DNA of 36,833 bases from IMG/VR virus record IMGVR_UViG_3300042691_009717, positions 1 to 36,833 of that record; one strand, 5' to 3'. Positions 1 to 6,064 of this stretch are shown here, piece after piece. A program made the position numbers and the translations under genes. This DNA is from a virus. The notes beneath the pieces were generated by a model that saw only the letters and a list, made by a program, of their open reading frames with translations, had not been told where the DNA came from and ran no database searches. The first letter of the stretch is position 1, and each line of letters opens with the position of its first letter.

Positions 1-35
1 ACTTCATAAGTATTTGATACTGTTATTGTTTTCAT
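1..35 (-). CDS. Start of a truncated small gene (partial)
   Basis: A leftward ATG opens a frame that runs off the left edge of the window after 11 complete codons (MKTITVSNTYE). It follows the leftward small genes in the same direction. The frame leaves the window so that its next full codon would begin at base 36832 if the sequence is circular. There an open frame of 20 codons ending in TAA is found, giving a joined product of about 32 residues. Function unknown. Confidence 0.45.
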   Translation of the reverse strand, partial: MKTITVSNTYE

Positions 36-48
36 AATTTAGGTTCCT

Positions 49-92
49 GTTAGTAGGTAGTTAGCGGTAATTGCACCCCACCGCACAGTTAG
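49..92 (-). repeat. Degenerate attC-like palindrome downstream of the 89-481 gene
   Basis: Three copies of GTTAG (starting at 49, 60 and 88) surround a short stem GCGGT/ACCGC (64-68 and 80-84). The CTAAC on the leftward strand includes the TAA stop of the upstream gene. It looks like a reduced member of the palindromes lying between the neighbouring leftward genes. No U-tract follows, so a terminator is less likely. Weak on its own. Confidence 0.35.
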
Positions 93-481
93 AGTTCCTT
101 ATGAATTTGTAAATAGTCCTCTAATTCGGTTAATGTATTTGCGGGTATATTAAAACCATCACTTTGCAAGTCGGGATTTTCTACCTTCATATTATCAAAC
201 ATCCATCTCATAGTTTCTTGGGCGTTTTTTAATAAATTGAATTGCTTTGAAATATCCCTTGCATTTTGGTTTTTAAAAAATGCGTATTCTAAACAAGTTC
301 TTGAGCAATAATGGTGCATCCCATTACTTTCAATAATATGACTATCAGTACTATCATTTTTTATACTACCGTTAATCGTAATCCACCTAAATGGATGTTC
401 TTTAATATTATTAACCTCATAGGTTTGTTCGCATTTTTTACCATCTTCAAAACGGTGTCCATCACATTTGTATATTAACAT
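89..481 (-). CDS. Cysteine-rich hypothetical protein (130 aa), possible zinc-binding
   Basis: I do not recognise a family with certainty. The N-terminal half has spaced cysteines and histidines (C6, C17, then HHYC and TC near residues 56-63) that could form a zinc ribbon or treble-clef knuckle. The rest is predicted mostly helical and charged. It is the leftmost complete gene of a leftward series of small unrelated genes, each followed by a palindromic intergenic sequence. It starts at ATG after an A/T-rich leader with no Shine-Dalgarno sequence. Probably an accessory phage gene. Confidence 0.7.
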   Translation of the reverse strand: MLIYKCDGHRFEDGKKCEQTYEVNNIKEHPFRWITINGSIKNDSTDSHIIESNGMHHYCSRTCLEYAFFKNQNARDISKQFNLLKNAQETMRWMFDNMKVENPDLQSDGFNIPANTLTELEDYLQIHKEL

Positions 482-522
482 ATATTTTTATTTTTAAATT
501 GTTTCTAATCCTCTGCTGTGCA

Positions 523-585
523 ACTAACCGCTAACACAGTATTTGCGCCATTAAAACGAGCGCAAATACCCGTCCGTTAGGTGCA
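523..585 (-). repeat. attC-like imperfect palindrome between small genes
   Basis: A perfect 10-bp stem GTATTTGCGC/GCGCAAATAC (539-548 and 560-569, 11-nt loop) is nested inside CTAAC (531-535) and GTTAG (576-580), with unequal spacers. A second CTAAC begins at 523. The arrangement of core-like pentamers around an interrupted stem resembles folded integron attC sites. There is no T-run, so it is a poor intrinsic terminator. It lies downstream of the 619-900 gene. Confidence 0.6.
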
Positions 586-618
586 ATAAAAAATAAATTT
601 CCCACCGCACCCGTACTA

Positions 619-900
619 TCAAGCATCCTTCTTTTTAATAACATCATCCAAATCAATTCCAACAGCATCAGCAAATTTTCTAAGCATTGCCATTTTCTCC
701 TCAATTTCGCAATTAGGCTCGTTGTTCTTTTCGTCATACTCTTTTGCTCGTTTAAGCAATGCTTTCATTTCCTCTACTTCCTTTTTGAGTGCTTCAAATT
801 CTGCTCTGCTCACATCAGGAATGTTAGTGAAAATTTGCTGATAAGGTGGCTGTTTCCATTTGTCATTAAAGTGGTCGCCAATCATTGATACTGTACACAT
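619..900 (-). CDS. Small phage accessory protein (93 aa), coiled-coil
   Basis: The N-terminus (MCTVSMIGDH then W and PP) resembles small conserved proteins I associate with phage accessory regions, though I cannot name a characterised family. The middle (residues about 30-70) is a strongly charged helix with heptad character, followed by a short helical tail ending in lysines. It is leftward, with its own palindromic sequences on both sides. No catalytic motif is visible. Likely cytoplasmic; role unknown. Confidence 0.75.
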   Translation of the reverse strand: MCTVSMIGDHFNDKWKQPPYQQIFTNIPDVSRAEFEALKKEVEEMKALLKRAKEYDEKNNEPNCEIEEKMAMLRKFADAVGIDLDDVIKKKDA

Positions 901-951
901 TTTGTTTAATTATTAGAGTTAAGCCCACGCTAAATTTATTTTTTACAGACA

Positions 952-1051
952 CCTAACAGCAGGTAGGCAAAATGCCGCTATGAGCCTGAGTGCTTTGATA
1001 TTTACATTTGTGGTAAGCGGCACTATCGCCTACCTGCAAACCGTTATAAGC
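952..1051 (-). repeat. attC-like palindrome, 100 bp, best preserved copy
   Basis: Two nested stems are separated by an asymmetric spacer: GCAGGTAGGC/GCCTACCTGC (959-968 and 1028-1037) and TGCCGCT/AGCGGCA (973-979 and 1016-1022). They are flanked by CCTAAC on the left and GTTATAAG on the right. Read on the leftward strand it begins TATAACGG and ends TGTTAGGTG; GTTAGGT fits the GTTRRRY core of integron recombination sites. It follows the stop of the 1057-1257 gene, as an attC follows its cassette gene. Confidence 0.7.
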
Positions 1052-1056
1052 AATGC

Positions 1057-1257
1057 CTACGGACGTTTTACATCATCCCAATTTGGAATAAAGTAACTCC
1101 ATCGCATCGGCATAGGTATTGCTAAACACTTTTGCCTATTTTTATTTTTAACCATACAAGTATATCCTTCGTATAAAACAGTATCACCAATTTTAAAATC
1201 GGCACTGCTTATAACAGCAGGTTGCTTCAATGGCTTAGTTTCGTTCTTCTTTGACAT
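1057..1257 (-). CDS. Hypothetical small protein (66 aa)
   Basis: A short basic N-terminal segment (MSKKNETKP) precedes a compact region containing FKIGDTVLYEG, a pattern seen in small SH3-like or KOW-like beta barrels. The C-terminus is rich in W and P. No catalytic residues are apparent. It is in a leftward cassette-like position: ATG after an A/T-rich leader, stop, then a long palindrome. Its function is unknown and the SH3-like reading is only suggestive. Confidence 0.7.
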   Translation of the reverse strand: MSKKNETKPLKQPAVISSADFKIGDTVLYEGYTCMVKNKNRQKCLAIPMPMRWSYFIPNWDDVKRP

Positions 1258-1333
1258 ATTTTCGTTTATTTAAAGTTTGTAATTCTAATTAAGTTTATCG
1301 GTTAAGGTCGCCAATAAAGCAACCTGCGAAACG

Positions 1334-1579
1334 TTAGTGGCAAGTTGCATCGCCCATCCAAACAGCTTTCTCAATATCTAACCGCATACGCCATTGCATT
1401 TTTACGGTTGTAGTTTTCATAAAGTCTTTTTCTTCAACCAAAGTAATTATATCGTCAGTAAGTTGGCGTATGCTTGCTTCGTACTTTTGTTTCATCTTTT
1501 GGTAAGAAGACAACCTGCCACTAACATCGGTTTTGCGTAATGCCTTCTTTGGTGCTTGTTTTGAACTTTTGTTTTTCAT
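1334..1579 (-). CDS. Basic coiled-coil hypothetical protein (81 aa)
   Basis: The first 20 residues are lysine-rich. The middle (residues about 25-60) is a charged helix with heptad spacing, followed by MQWRMR and a short tail. No known domain is recognised. The TAA stop lies within a CTAAC word. The 76-base gap downstream contains only a weak palindrome (AGGT/ACCT and TCGC/GCGA), unlike the stronger ones beside other genes in this block. Probably an accessory protein of unknown role. Confidence 0.65.
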   Translation of the reverse strand: MKNKSSKQAPKKALRKTDVSGRLSSYQKMKQKYEASIRQLTDDIITLVEEKDFMKTTTVKMQWRMRLDIEKAVWMGDATCH

Positions 1580-1602
1580 ATCAACTTTTGTGGTTTATTG
1601 AG

Positions 1603-1650
1603 CATTAGTTTTTCAATTACGGCACTAACGCAAAGCCGTTTACCGTTATC
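1603..1650 (-). repeat. Short attC-like palindrome
   Basis: The stem ACGGC/GCCGT (1619-1623 and 1635-1639) is flanked by CATTAG on one side and CCGTTATC on the other. On the leftward strand it starts GATAACGG, matching the left end of the copy at 1990-2080 and close to the TATAACG of others. Shorter than its relatives and possibly a decayed site. Confidence 0.4.
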
Positions 1651-1657
1651 GGCAACC

Positions 1658-1948
1658 TTAAGACTGCAACTTTGAAACAGTTTTGCTAATCATTGAAGTC
1701 ACCAACTCTTTCACATCATCGGTGAAAAAAGTACAAGCACAAAATGTAGTGTCGTGTCCATCGTACTGATATGTACTTCTAAGTTCTTTAAAGTGTCCAA
1801 GCGGATAAATTATCCATCCAGTACCTTCACACTGTTTACATTTTGGGTCTGGATTATGTTTTGAACTTGGGTGCAAGTTTGGCAACTGTGTAAGAGTTAC
1901 GTTCTCTTTTTCAGCTTTCATCTTAAAAAATGCTTCTGGTCTTTTCAT
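1658..1948 (-). CDS. CxxC zinc-knuckle hypothetical protein (96 aa)
   Basis: The centre carries CKQCEGTGW, which matches half of a DnaJ-type CxxCxGxG zinc motif, and a second cysteine pair, CAC, about 30 residues later. Together these could bind one zinc ion. The N-terminus is basic and helical, and the C-terminal 25 residues form an amphipathic helix. Similar CxxC-G-W proteins are common small phage accessory genes. Leftward, followed by a short palindrome. Specific function unknown. Confidence 0.7.
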   Translation of the reverse strand: MKRPEAFFKMKAEKENVTLTQLPNLHPSSKHNPDPKCKQCEGTGWIIYPLGHFKELRSTYQYDGHDTTFCACTFFTDDVKELVTSMISKTVSKLQS

Positions 1949-1989
1949 TATATTTTTGTATTTAATTGATAATCTAATAAAAGGCAGCC

Positions 1990-2080
1990 GATAACACGCA
2001 ATATAAAAAAATTGGCTATCAAACTGCTGTGGTAAATTGAAAGTGACTGCAAAGCCAACTTTTCATATTGCCACCGTTAC
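1990..2080 (-). repeat. attC-like palindrome, 91 bp
   Basis: Nested stems GCAATAT/ATATTGC (1998-2004 and 2065-2071) and TTGGCT/AGCCAA (2012-2017 and 2053-2058) are separated by unequal spacers. They are bounded by GATAAC and GTTAC. The geometry matches the copy at 952-1051 although the stem sequences differ, which is the hallmark of attC-type sites, where structure rather than sequence is conserved. Confidence 0.6.
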
Positions 2081-2088
2081 CTGCAAGG

Positions 2089-2313
2089 CTACCATTCTGC
2101 CTTCTCATCGTTCCTTATGCTTTTAAGACCGTGAACAATTCCCATTGCGCCAACAGTCAGCCAAGAGCCACTACTAAGTAAAATTGAGAATGCCCTATCT
2201 CCTTTTGTCCACTCTCTGTGATAGTTATTATTCATTAAATTAAATTTTGAGTATTGATAACCGCAAACACACCCAATCAAATAAATTGCTAATACTAAAA
2301 TTGTTTTTTTCAT
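2089..2313 (-). CDS. Small membrane protein with two predicted TM helices (74 aa)
   Basis: Residues 4-19 (around LVLAIYLIGCVCG) form a hydrophobic N-terminal helix or signal anchor. A second hydrophobic segment spans roughly 43-62 (around SSGSWLTVGAMGIV). A short charged loop separates them and a charged tail follows. It presumably sits in the inner membrane. Leftward, with a 91-bp palindrome after the stop. Function unknown; small membrane proteins of this size occur in superinfection exclusion and as accessory cassette products, but nothing here decides. Confidence 0.7.
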   Translation of the reverse strand: MKKTILVLAIYLIGCVCGYQYSKFNLMNNNYHREWTKGDRAFSILLSSGSWLTVGAMGIVHGLKSIRNDEKAEW

Positions 2314-2326
2314 TTCGTTTTTAAAT

Positions 2327-2524
2327 TTAAGTTCCTACTGATAAACCGCCCGAAAACGTTAGCTTCAATCTTTCTTTTAATGCTTTAATAACTTCTTTAT
2401 CTTTACAATCGGTTGTTAGTTTCCCTTTTTCAAAAGAGTAGGAATATACCTCACCCCCATTTGTTTTAAAAAGTCCATGTATTGTACCATCTGACTTCTT
2501 TATCTTCTTTATTGCTTTAATCAT
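2327..2524 (-). CDS. Hypothetical small protein (65 aa), first gene of the leftward block
   Basis: A small basic protein with alternating hydrophobic residues (VYSYSFEKGKL) suggestive of a beta hairpin, then a helix (KEVIKALKERLKL). No family recognised. It is the promoter-proximal gene of the leftward block: a TATTTTTG box lies only about 5 bases before its ATG, implying a very short 5' leader. The 13-base gap to the next gene lacks the palindromes seen further along, so these two may form one unit. Confidence 0.7.
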   Translation of the reverse strand: MIKAIKKIKKSDGTIHGLFKTNGGEVYSYSFEKGKLTTDCKDKEVIKALKERLKLTFSGGLSVGT

Positions 2525-2528
2525 GATA

Positions 2529-2536
2529 CAAAAATA
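2529..2536 (-). promoter_or_regulatory. Bacteroidota-type -7 box TATTTTTG for the leftward genes
   Basis: The leftward strand reads TATTTTTG, a match to the TANNTTTG -7 consensus of Bacteroidota primary sigma promoters. It lies just upstream of the 2327-2524 gene. The distance implies transcription starting at or within a few bases of the ATG. A clear -33 TTTG was not identified. Confidence 0.5.
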
Positions 2537-2588
2537 TAATACATTTTGTAAACCATAACTATTTAAAAAATCTTTTTTCTGTTAATTT

Positions 2589-2614
2589 TTGTTAAAGAAC
2601 CTATGTTTTAACAA
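2589..2614. promoter_or_regulatory. Inverted repeat in the divergent region, candidate operator
   Basis: TTGTTAAA (2589-2596) and TTTAACAA (2607-2614) form a perfect 8-bp inverted repeat with a 10-base gap. It sits between the leftward and rightward -7 boxes, 20 bases from the rightward one. The size and placement suit a dimeric repressor or activator controlling the first rightward operon. No U-tract follows, so it is not a terminator. Confidence 0.4.
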
Positions 2615-2634
2615 ATATGTAAGGAATTAATGTG

Positions 2635-2643
2635 TAATTTTAC
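2635..2643 (+). promoter_or_regulatory. Promoter-like box TAATTTTAC for the early rightward operon
   Basis: TAATTTTAC resembles the Bacteroidota TANNTTTG -7 box and matches the TANNTTTAC form found before four other rightward gene groups in this window. It is 20 bases before the first early ATG, with an A-rich leader (AAAACAAAAACAAAC) between. Confidence 0.5.
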
Positions 2644-2663
2644 ATCATAAAACAAAAACAAAC

Positions 2664-2795
2664 ATGACAACAAACCTAATTATCCACCTATCAATACTAG
2701 CAGTTCTAGTATTAGGTGTAGCTTACATCGGTAAAAAAATGTGGGATGAGATGTACCCCGAATTTAAAGAATGGTTAAACGATAAACATAAGTAA
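2664..2795 (+). CDS. Small single-pass membrane protein (43 aa)
   Basis: Residues 5-22 (around LIIHLSILAVLVLGVAYI) form one hydrophobic helix. A charged, W-containing cytoplasmic or periplasmic tail follows. It is the first gene after the early promoter-like box and has the A-rich leader typical of this genome. It is separated from the next start by a single base. Function unknown; the hydrophobic profile and operon position support it being a real gene despite its size. Confidence 0.6.
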   Translation: MTTNLIIHLSILAVLVLGVAYIGKKMWDEMYPEFKEWLNDKHK

Positions 2796-2796
2796 G

Positions 2797-2940
2797 ATGG
2801 AAAAGCTAATTGAAAAACTAAAGGAGCTAATCGCAAATGAAACTAACATAGATGTTAGAATAGGATTACGCTCAGCTTTATTGGAAGCACAAGTAATTTA
2901 TCACGATGAAATTAAAGAATCAATTAAAAAATTCAACTAA
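2797..2940 (+). CDS. Small helical hypothetical protein (47 aa)
   Basis: Entirely helical and highly charged, beginning MEKLIEKLKELIANE. The ATG is one base after the preceding stop, and its own TAA overlaps the next ATG (TAATG), indicating translational coupling in the early operon. No domain recognised. The tight junctions on both sides are the main reason to call it. Confidence 0.6.
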   Translation: MEKLIEKLKELIANETNIDVRIGLRSALLEAQVIYHDEIKESIKKFN

Positions 2941-3122
2941 TGAAAACAGTAAAAGAGATAATAGATATGAATCCTCAATTAAGTAATGAAGCAATAAACT
3001 TAATAAACGCTTATGATTACTATGCAGAATATATTGAGGACTTAAATCAGTATACTAATGCAATGAATAGAAACAGAGAAATAGTAAAACAATTAAATAA
3101 ACTAGGAGTAAAAACAAAATGA
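2940..3122 (+). CDS. Small helical hypothetical protein (60 aa)
   Basis: A charged helical protein with many N, E and Y residues in its middle (around residues 22-46). It starts within the TAATG junction of the previous gene and overlaps the next gene by 4 bases (ATGA). No catalytic or metal-binding motif. Part of the early small-gene operon; function unknown. Confidence 0.65.
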   Translation: MKTVKEIIDMNPQLSNEAINLINAYDYYAEYIEDLNQYTNAMNRNREIVKQLNKLGVKTK

Positions 3123-3757
3123 AAACAACAAAAGAACGTATAGATGCTTTAGAAGCAGAATTACAACAATTAAAAAAAGAGTTAGAAACCCCTACTTTTG
3201 AAGTTGGTAAATGGTATAATTCAGATGGAGATTCATTGCTTTTTATTACAGAATTTAATGCTAATGGTGAAAAAACATTCAAAGGTTATGGGTTTCATTT
3301 TAGTAAATGGTCATTTGAGCAATGGTGGAATTATGATAACTTCTTGACTCCAGCCACAGATAAAGAAGTAGAAGCAGCATTAATTAAAGAAGCTAAAAAG
3401 AGAGGGTTTAAAGATGGGGTTAAAATAAAGCCAGTTTCAGGTGATATAAATATATTATTTGATAATAAATTTGAATATCTTAAAAAGTGGCACGAATATA
3501 AAAATGCATTATTTATTGATAATTATCTTGTATTTTCAAACGGCAAATGGGCTGAAATAATAAAAGACGAACCCATTAAAGTAGGTGGTTATGAGGTGAA
3601 GAAAAATGCTGACTATTATGAAATAGGATGTAGAGAAATACCAAAATGCGATATTAAAGATTTGTCAATTTTTATGAGTAGCCAAAGATTCACTAAAGTA
3701 TCATTTGATGGTGTTGAAACAGATTTAGAAACAATTAATAAAATTTTAGACTTATGA
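3119..3757 (+). CDS. Early phage protein with N-terminal coiled coil (212 aa)
   Basis: Residues 5-25 form a coiled coil (heptads of L, A and E, with QQLKKELE). Then come a W/Y/F-rich segment (FEVGKWY ... FSKWSFEQWW), a helical stretch with EVEAALIKEAKKRGF (about residues 83-100), and a C-terminal beta-rich half containing a repeated GxYxV-type pattern. The TDKEVEAALIKEAKKRGF block is a module I associate with Bacteroidota phage proteins of unknown function. It overlaps both neighbours by 4 bases, so it is cotranslated with them. Confidence 0.75.
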   Translation: MKTTKERIDALEAELQQLKKELETPTFEVGKWYNSDGDSLLFITEFNANGEKTFKGYGFHFSKWSFEQWWNYDNFLTPATDKEVEAALIKEAKKRGFKDGVKIKPVSGDINILFDNKFEYLKKWHEYKNALFIDNYLVFSNGKWAEIIKDEPIKVGGYEVKKNADYYEIGCREIPKCDIKDLSIFMSSQRFTKVSFDGVETDLETINKILDL

Positions 3758-3948
3758 GCAATTTAAAAACAAAAGCGATATTGGACTATGACATAACCGA
3801 AAACGGAAAGAGAATCATAGCATACACACTAAATAAGATAGAAGGAAACACTCAAGAATTTGCAGGAAGAATCACTATCACTTTAGAAAGTCCCCATCAT
3901 TATAATGGGGATAAAATAAAAAATCTTTTAAGTTTAATTAATAGTTAG
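3754..3948 (+). CDS. Hypothetical small protein (64 aa)
   Basis: Mixed alpha/beta composition with alternating hydrophobic residues (RIIAYTLNKIEG, GRITITLES), so probably a small beta-sheet protein. It overlaps the preceding gene by 4 bases and is the last gene of that group; a promoter-like box begins just after its stop. No recognised family. Confidence 0.65.
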   Translation: MSNLKTKAILDYDITENGKRIIAYTLNKIEGNTQEFAGRITITLESPHHYNGDKIKNLLSLINS

Positions 3949-3957
3949 TATATTTAC
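3949..3957 (+). promoter_or_regulatory. Promoter-like box TATATTTAC
   Basis: TATATTTAC starts directly after the stop of the preceding gene and lies 11 bases before the ATG of the DUF3127 gene, separated by an A-run. It matches the TANNTTTAC pattern of other gene groups here and approximates the Bacteroidota -7 box. Confidence 0.5.
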
Positions 3958-3967
3958 AAAAAAAACA

Positions 3968-4219
3968 ATGGAAACAAAAGGAACAATTAAAGCAATATTT
4001 GATACTCAGGCAGTATCGGATAAATTCAAAAAAAGAGAGTTTGTAATAACAACAGAAGATAAATATCCTCAAGATATTATGTTTCAAACTACTCAAGACA
4101 AATGTGGATTACTAAACAACTTTACAGAAGGGCAGACCGTTACTGTTTCCTTTAATTTGCGAGGTCGTGAATCTAATGGTAAATACTATAACACTTTAGA
4201 AGCATGGAAAATAAATTAA
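3968..4219 (+). CDS. DUF3127-family OB-like protein (83 aa)
   Basis: The stretch KFKKREFVITTEDKYPQD, then CGLLNNF, then VSFNLRGRE and a W near the end is the signature of DUF3127. This is a small family typical of Bacteroidota and their phages that is expected to have an OB-like fold. Length is typical for the family. Context supports a single-strand-DNA-related role: it is transcribed with and overlaps the ERF annealing protein. Binding to ssDNA is an inference; the family has no firm biochemical role known to me. Confidence 0.85.
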   Translation: METKGTIKAIFDTQAVSDKFKKREFVITTEDKYPQDIMFQTTQDKCGLLNNFTEGQTVTVSFNLRGRESNGKYYNTLEAWKIN

Positions 4220-4707
4220 TTGAGTTTCAGAAAAGGGTTAACGCTATCAAGAAAGATGGAAAGAACCCACACTTTAAAAGTAATTACGCTACATTAAGCC
4301 AAATATTAAGCGAGGTTAAACCCATACTATCAGATATTGGATTAGTTCTTTTACAGCCAATTAAAGATGGTAAAGTTTGGAGTATTTTAGTAGATGATAA
4401 GAACGTTGTGTTGTTTGATTCATGTATTGATTTGCCGTTAAATTTAACCCCTCAACAGATCGGTTCTGCAATTACTTATTATAGACGTTATACGTTAGCA
4501 AGTCTTTTAAGTTTAGAATTAGAAGATGATGATGGGAATGCTGCAAGTGAAGCAAAACCAGACAATAGACCTTGGCTAAACAAGGGAACTGATTTATACA
4601 AACAAGCAGTAGACTTTTTAAAGAAAGGTGGAAACATCACAGGTATTGAGGCTAAATACAAACTAAGTAAGGAAGTAAGGGAAACATTATTAAGTGATGG
4701 AATTTAA
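4204..4707 (+). CDS. erf: ERF-family single-strand annealing protein
   Basis: The N-terminal domain (residues about 5-120) has the ERF pattern. NPHFKSNYATLSQIL and VKPILSDIGLVLLQP are followed by the conserved QQIGSAITYYRRYTLASLL and an acidic EDDDG. ERF proteins anneal complementary single strands during phage recombination and genome circularisation. The 167-residue length suits the family's short members. The C-terminal 40 residues are a variable linker plus helix. It overlaps the DUF3127 gene by 16 bases and lies upstream of the NinG-like gene, forming a recombination cluster. Confidence 0.9.
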   Translation: MENKLIEFQKRVNAIKKDGKNPHFKSNYATLSQILSEVKPILSDIGLVLLQPIKDGKVWSILVDDKNVVLFDSCIDLPLNLTPQQIGSAITYYRRYTLASLLSLELEDDDGNAASEAKPDNRPWLNKGTDLYKQAVDFLKKGGNITGIEAKYKLSKEVRETLLSDGI

Positions 4708-4951
4708 CCCAGATATTGAGTTTAACCCTAAAGCAGACTATCAGCAACTGGATATGTTAGAAGAGTTATTAAAGACTTCTACTATTTCAGAAGAAAACAA
4801 GGAATATTGGTATAAAAGATTAAGCCTTTTAACGTATTCAGAAGCTGAGAATCTAATTGAGTTTTTGTATAAAAAACAAGTAAACAGGGTTCATGCAGGA
4901 TTAAATTATAATGCTACTTACTTAAATAAATTTTTAAAAGACACATTATGA
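4697..4951 (+). CDS. Helical hypothetical protein in the recombination cluster (84 aa)
   Basis: Predicted all-helical, with a run of acidic and leucine residues (QQLDMLEELLKTS) and a C-terminal amphipathic part. The ATG at 4697 is preferred over a GTG one codon upstream; both overlap the end of the ERF gene. It overlaps the next gene by 4 bases. No family recognised. Similar small helical proteins often lie between annealing proteins and nucleases in phage recombination operons. Confidence 0.7.
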   Translation: MEFNPDIEFNPKADYQQLDMLEELLKTSTISEENKEYWYKRLSLLTYSEAENLIEFLYKKQVNRVHAGLNYNATYLNKFLKDTL

Positions 4952-5268
4952 AAGACCTAGAATCAATACTCCAAAAAATAAGAGATACCAATGATAAATA
5001 CAGGACTCTTAAATTAGGTGACACTCACACACAAAGCGAACTATTAAGAGATATTACGTGTTGTTACGTTGATTTAACCGACCATAAAAGAGAAGCAAGG
5101 GAATCCTGGATGAACGCTTATAACCTACATAAAGGAAGCCATGCAGCAAAAGAAAGGTTTGCAGATACAGAAGCCCCTGAATACGATCTTATAAAAGACG
5201 TGTTAACAGCTTGTAAGTTATTAAAGGAATCTATTGTGAGTACCCTTAGTGCTAATAAGAATGGCTAA
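4948..5268 (+). CDS. Hypothetical protein in the recombination cluster (106 aa)
   Basis: A helical protein with charged segments (ESILQKIRDTNDKY, KREARESWMNAYNLH) and a conserved-looking middle CCYVDLTDHKREARESW. It has no metal-binding or nucleotide-binding motif that I can see. It lies between two overlapping genes (4 bases upstream, 8 downstream into the NinG-like gene), so it is cotranslated with the recombination functions. I regard it as a conserved phage protein of unknown role. Confidence 0.7.
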   Translation: MKDLESILQKIRDTNDKYRTLKLGDTHTQSELLRDITCCYVDLTDHKREARESWMNAYNLHKGSHAAKERFADTEAPEYDLIKDVLTACKLLKESIVSTLSANKNG

Positions 5269-5797
5269 AAAAAAGACCTGTAAATACTGTTTAAAGCCGT
5301 TTACGCCTACTTATTCAAGTTTGCAAGTTTGTTGCTCAATTCCTTGTTCACGTGCTTTTAATAGCACAAAAGAGGTAAAAAAGAGGGTTAACCAAATGAA
5401 GAAAGATTTAAAAACGCATAAGGATTATTTAAACGTTTTACAGGTCGTTTTTAATAAGTGGATAAGAATTAGGGATAAGGGGTTACCGTGTATAAGTTGT
5501 GGGTGTAAAGTTGATAATGGTCATGCATCTCACTTCTTTTCAGTTGGTGCGCATCCTTCGCTTAGGTTTGATGAAGATAATGTCCATCTTAGTTGTATTA
5601 GGTGTAATACTGAACTTCATGGAAACATCACTAATTACGCTTATAGGCTACCAAAAAAAATAGGTTGGGAAAGATTTGAAGAGTTACATTTTAAAAGTCA
5701 ACAATCAAATAAATTAACAATTCCTGAAATTTTAGATAAAATAAACTATTATAAAACAAAAATCAAACAACATGAAAACAAAGAAAACACAAATTGA
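5261..5797 (+). CDS. ninG: NinG-like recombination protein with zinc fingers
   Basis: Resembles the phage lambda NinG (Rap) family. An N-terminal zinc knuckle (CKYC at 7-10 and cysteines at 24-29) is followed by a basic helix. Then comes KWIRIRDKGLPCISCG and an HNH-like core: NGHASHFFSVG, FDEDNVHLSC, CNTELHGN, YRLPKKIG (cysteines 77, 80, 112, 115; histidines 88, 91, 120). Rap of lambda is a structure-specific endonuclease cutting branched DNA. The ATG at 5261 (MAKKKTC) is preferred over an upstream GTG. Neighbouring ERF supports a recombination role. Confidence 0.88.
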   Translation: MAKKKTCKYCLKPFTPTYSSLQVCCSIPCSRAFNSTKEVKKRVNQMKKDLKTHKDYLNVLQVVFNKWIRIRDKGLPCISCGCKVDNGHASHFFSVGAHPSLRFDEDNVHLSCIRCNTELHGNITNYAYRLPKKIGWERFEELHFKSQQSNKLTIPEILDKINYYKTKIKQHENKENTN

Positions 5798-6041
5798 AGT
5801 AGTATTAGATATGCTACAAACAGATCAATTAGTAAGCTGTACAAATGCTTATAAAGTAACAAAACAAGTAACAGGAGTAGGGACAATGAGATTAGCCAGC
5901 ATCATTTACCGTTTAAAAGATAGAGGCTATAAAATAGCTACTCACACAGTAATAAGCAAAAATGGGAACTATGCAATTTATGAACTTGTTAATAAACCTG
6001 TTAATAAAAATAAAAAGAAAGTTTCAAAAGCAAGCAAATAA
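5772..6041 (+). CDS. Helix-turn-helix domain protein (89 aa)
   Basis: Residues about 5-75 follow the HTH_39-like pattern: an N-terminal helix (TQIEVVLDMLQT), a recognition region GTMRLASIIYRLKDRGYKI, and a beta wing (NGNYAIYEL). A lysine-rich tail follows. Such proteins are probable DNA-binding regulators in phage early operons. It overlaps the NinG-like gene by 26 bases and ends this operon; a new promoter-like box follows five bases after the stop. Target unknown. Confidence 0.8.
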   Translation: MKTKKTQIEVVLDMLQTDQLVSCTNAYKVTKQVTGVGTMRLASIIYRLKDRGYKIATHTVISKNGNYAIYELVNKPVNKNKKKVSKASK

Positions 6042-6045
6042 GTAT

Positions 6046-6054
6046 TAACTTTAC
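6046..6054 (+). promoter_or_regulatory. Promoter-like box TAACTTTAC
   Basis: TAACTTTAC fits the TANNTTTAC pattern of other gene groups in this window. It lies just after the HTH gene and 10 bases before a 9-bp inverted repeat. Transcription from it would enter the T-rich segment that precedes the HNH gene. Confidence 0.45.
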
Positions 6055-6064
6055 AACCATAATA

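Noticed and set aside
531-737. A leftward open frame of 68 codons overlapping the 619-900 gene
   Set aside because: It lies in another frame of a better gene and across the palindrome at 523-585; its composition looks like an antisense or frame shadow.
523-2080. Reading the palindromes as ordinary Rho-independent terminators
   Set aside because: No T-run follows the stems in the direction of the genes, loops are often long, and core-like words flank the stems. Real terminators in this window (27245, 27865) have short loops and clear T-runs.
3055-3282. Leftward 75-codon frame opposite the early genes
   Set aside because: Antisense to two well-supported overlapping rightward genes; its hydrophobic content comes from A-rich coding sequence read backwards.
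5249-5260. GTG start at 5249 for the NinG-like gene
   Set aside because: The ATG at 5261 begins the MAKKKTC sequence expected for the N-terminal zinc knuckle; the GTG lies deeper in the upstream gene with no initiation signal.
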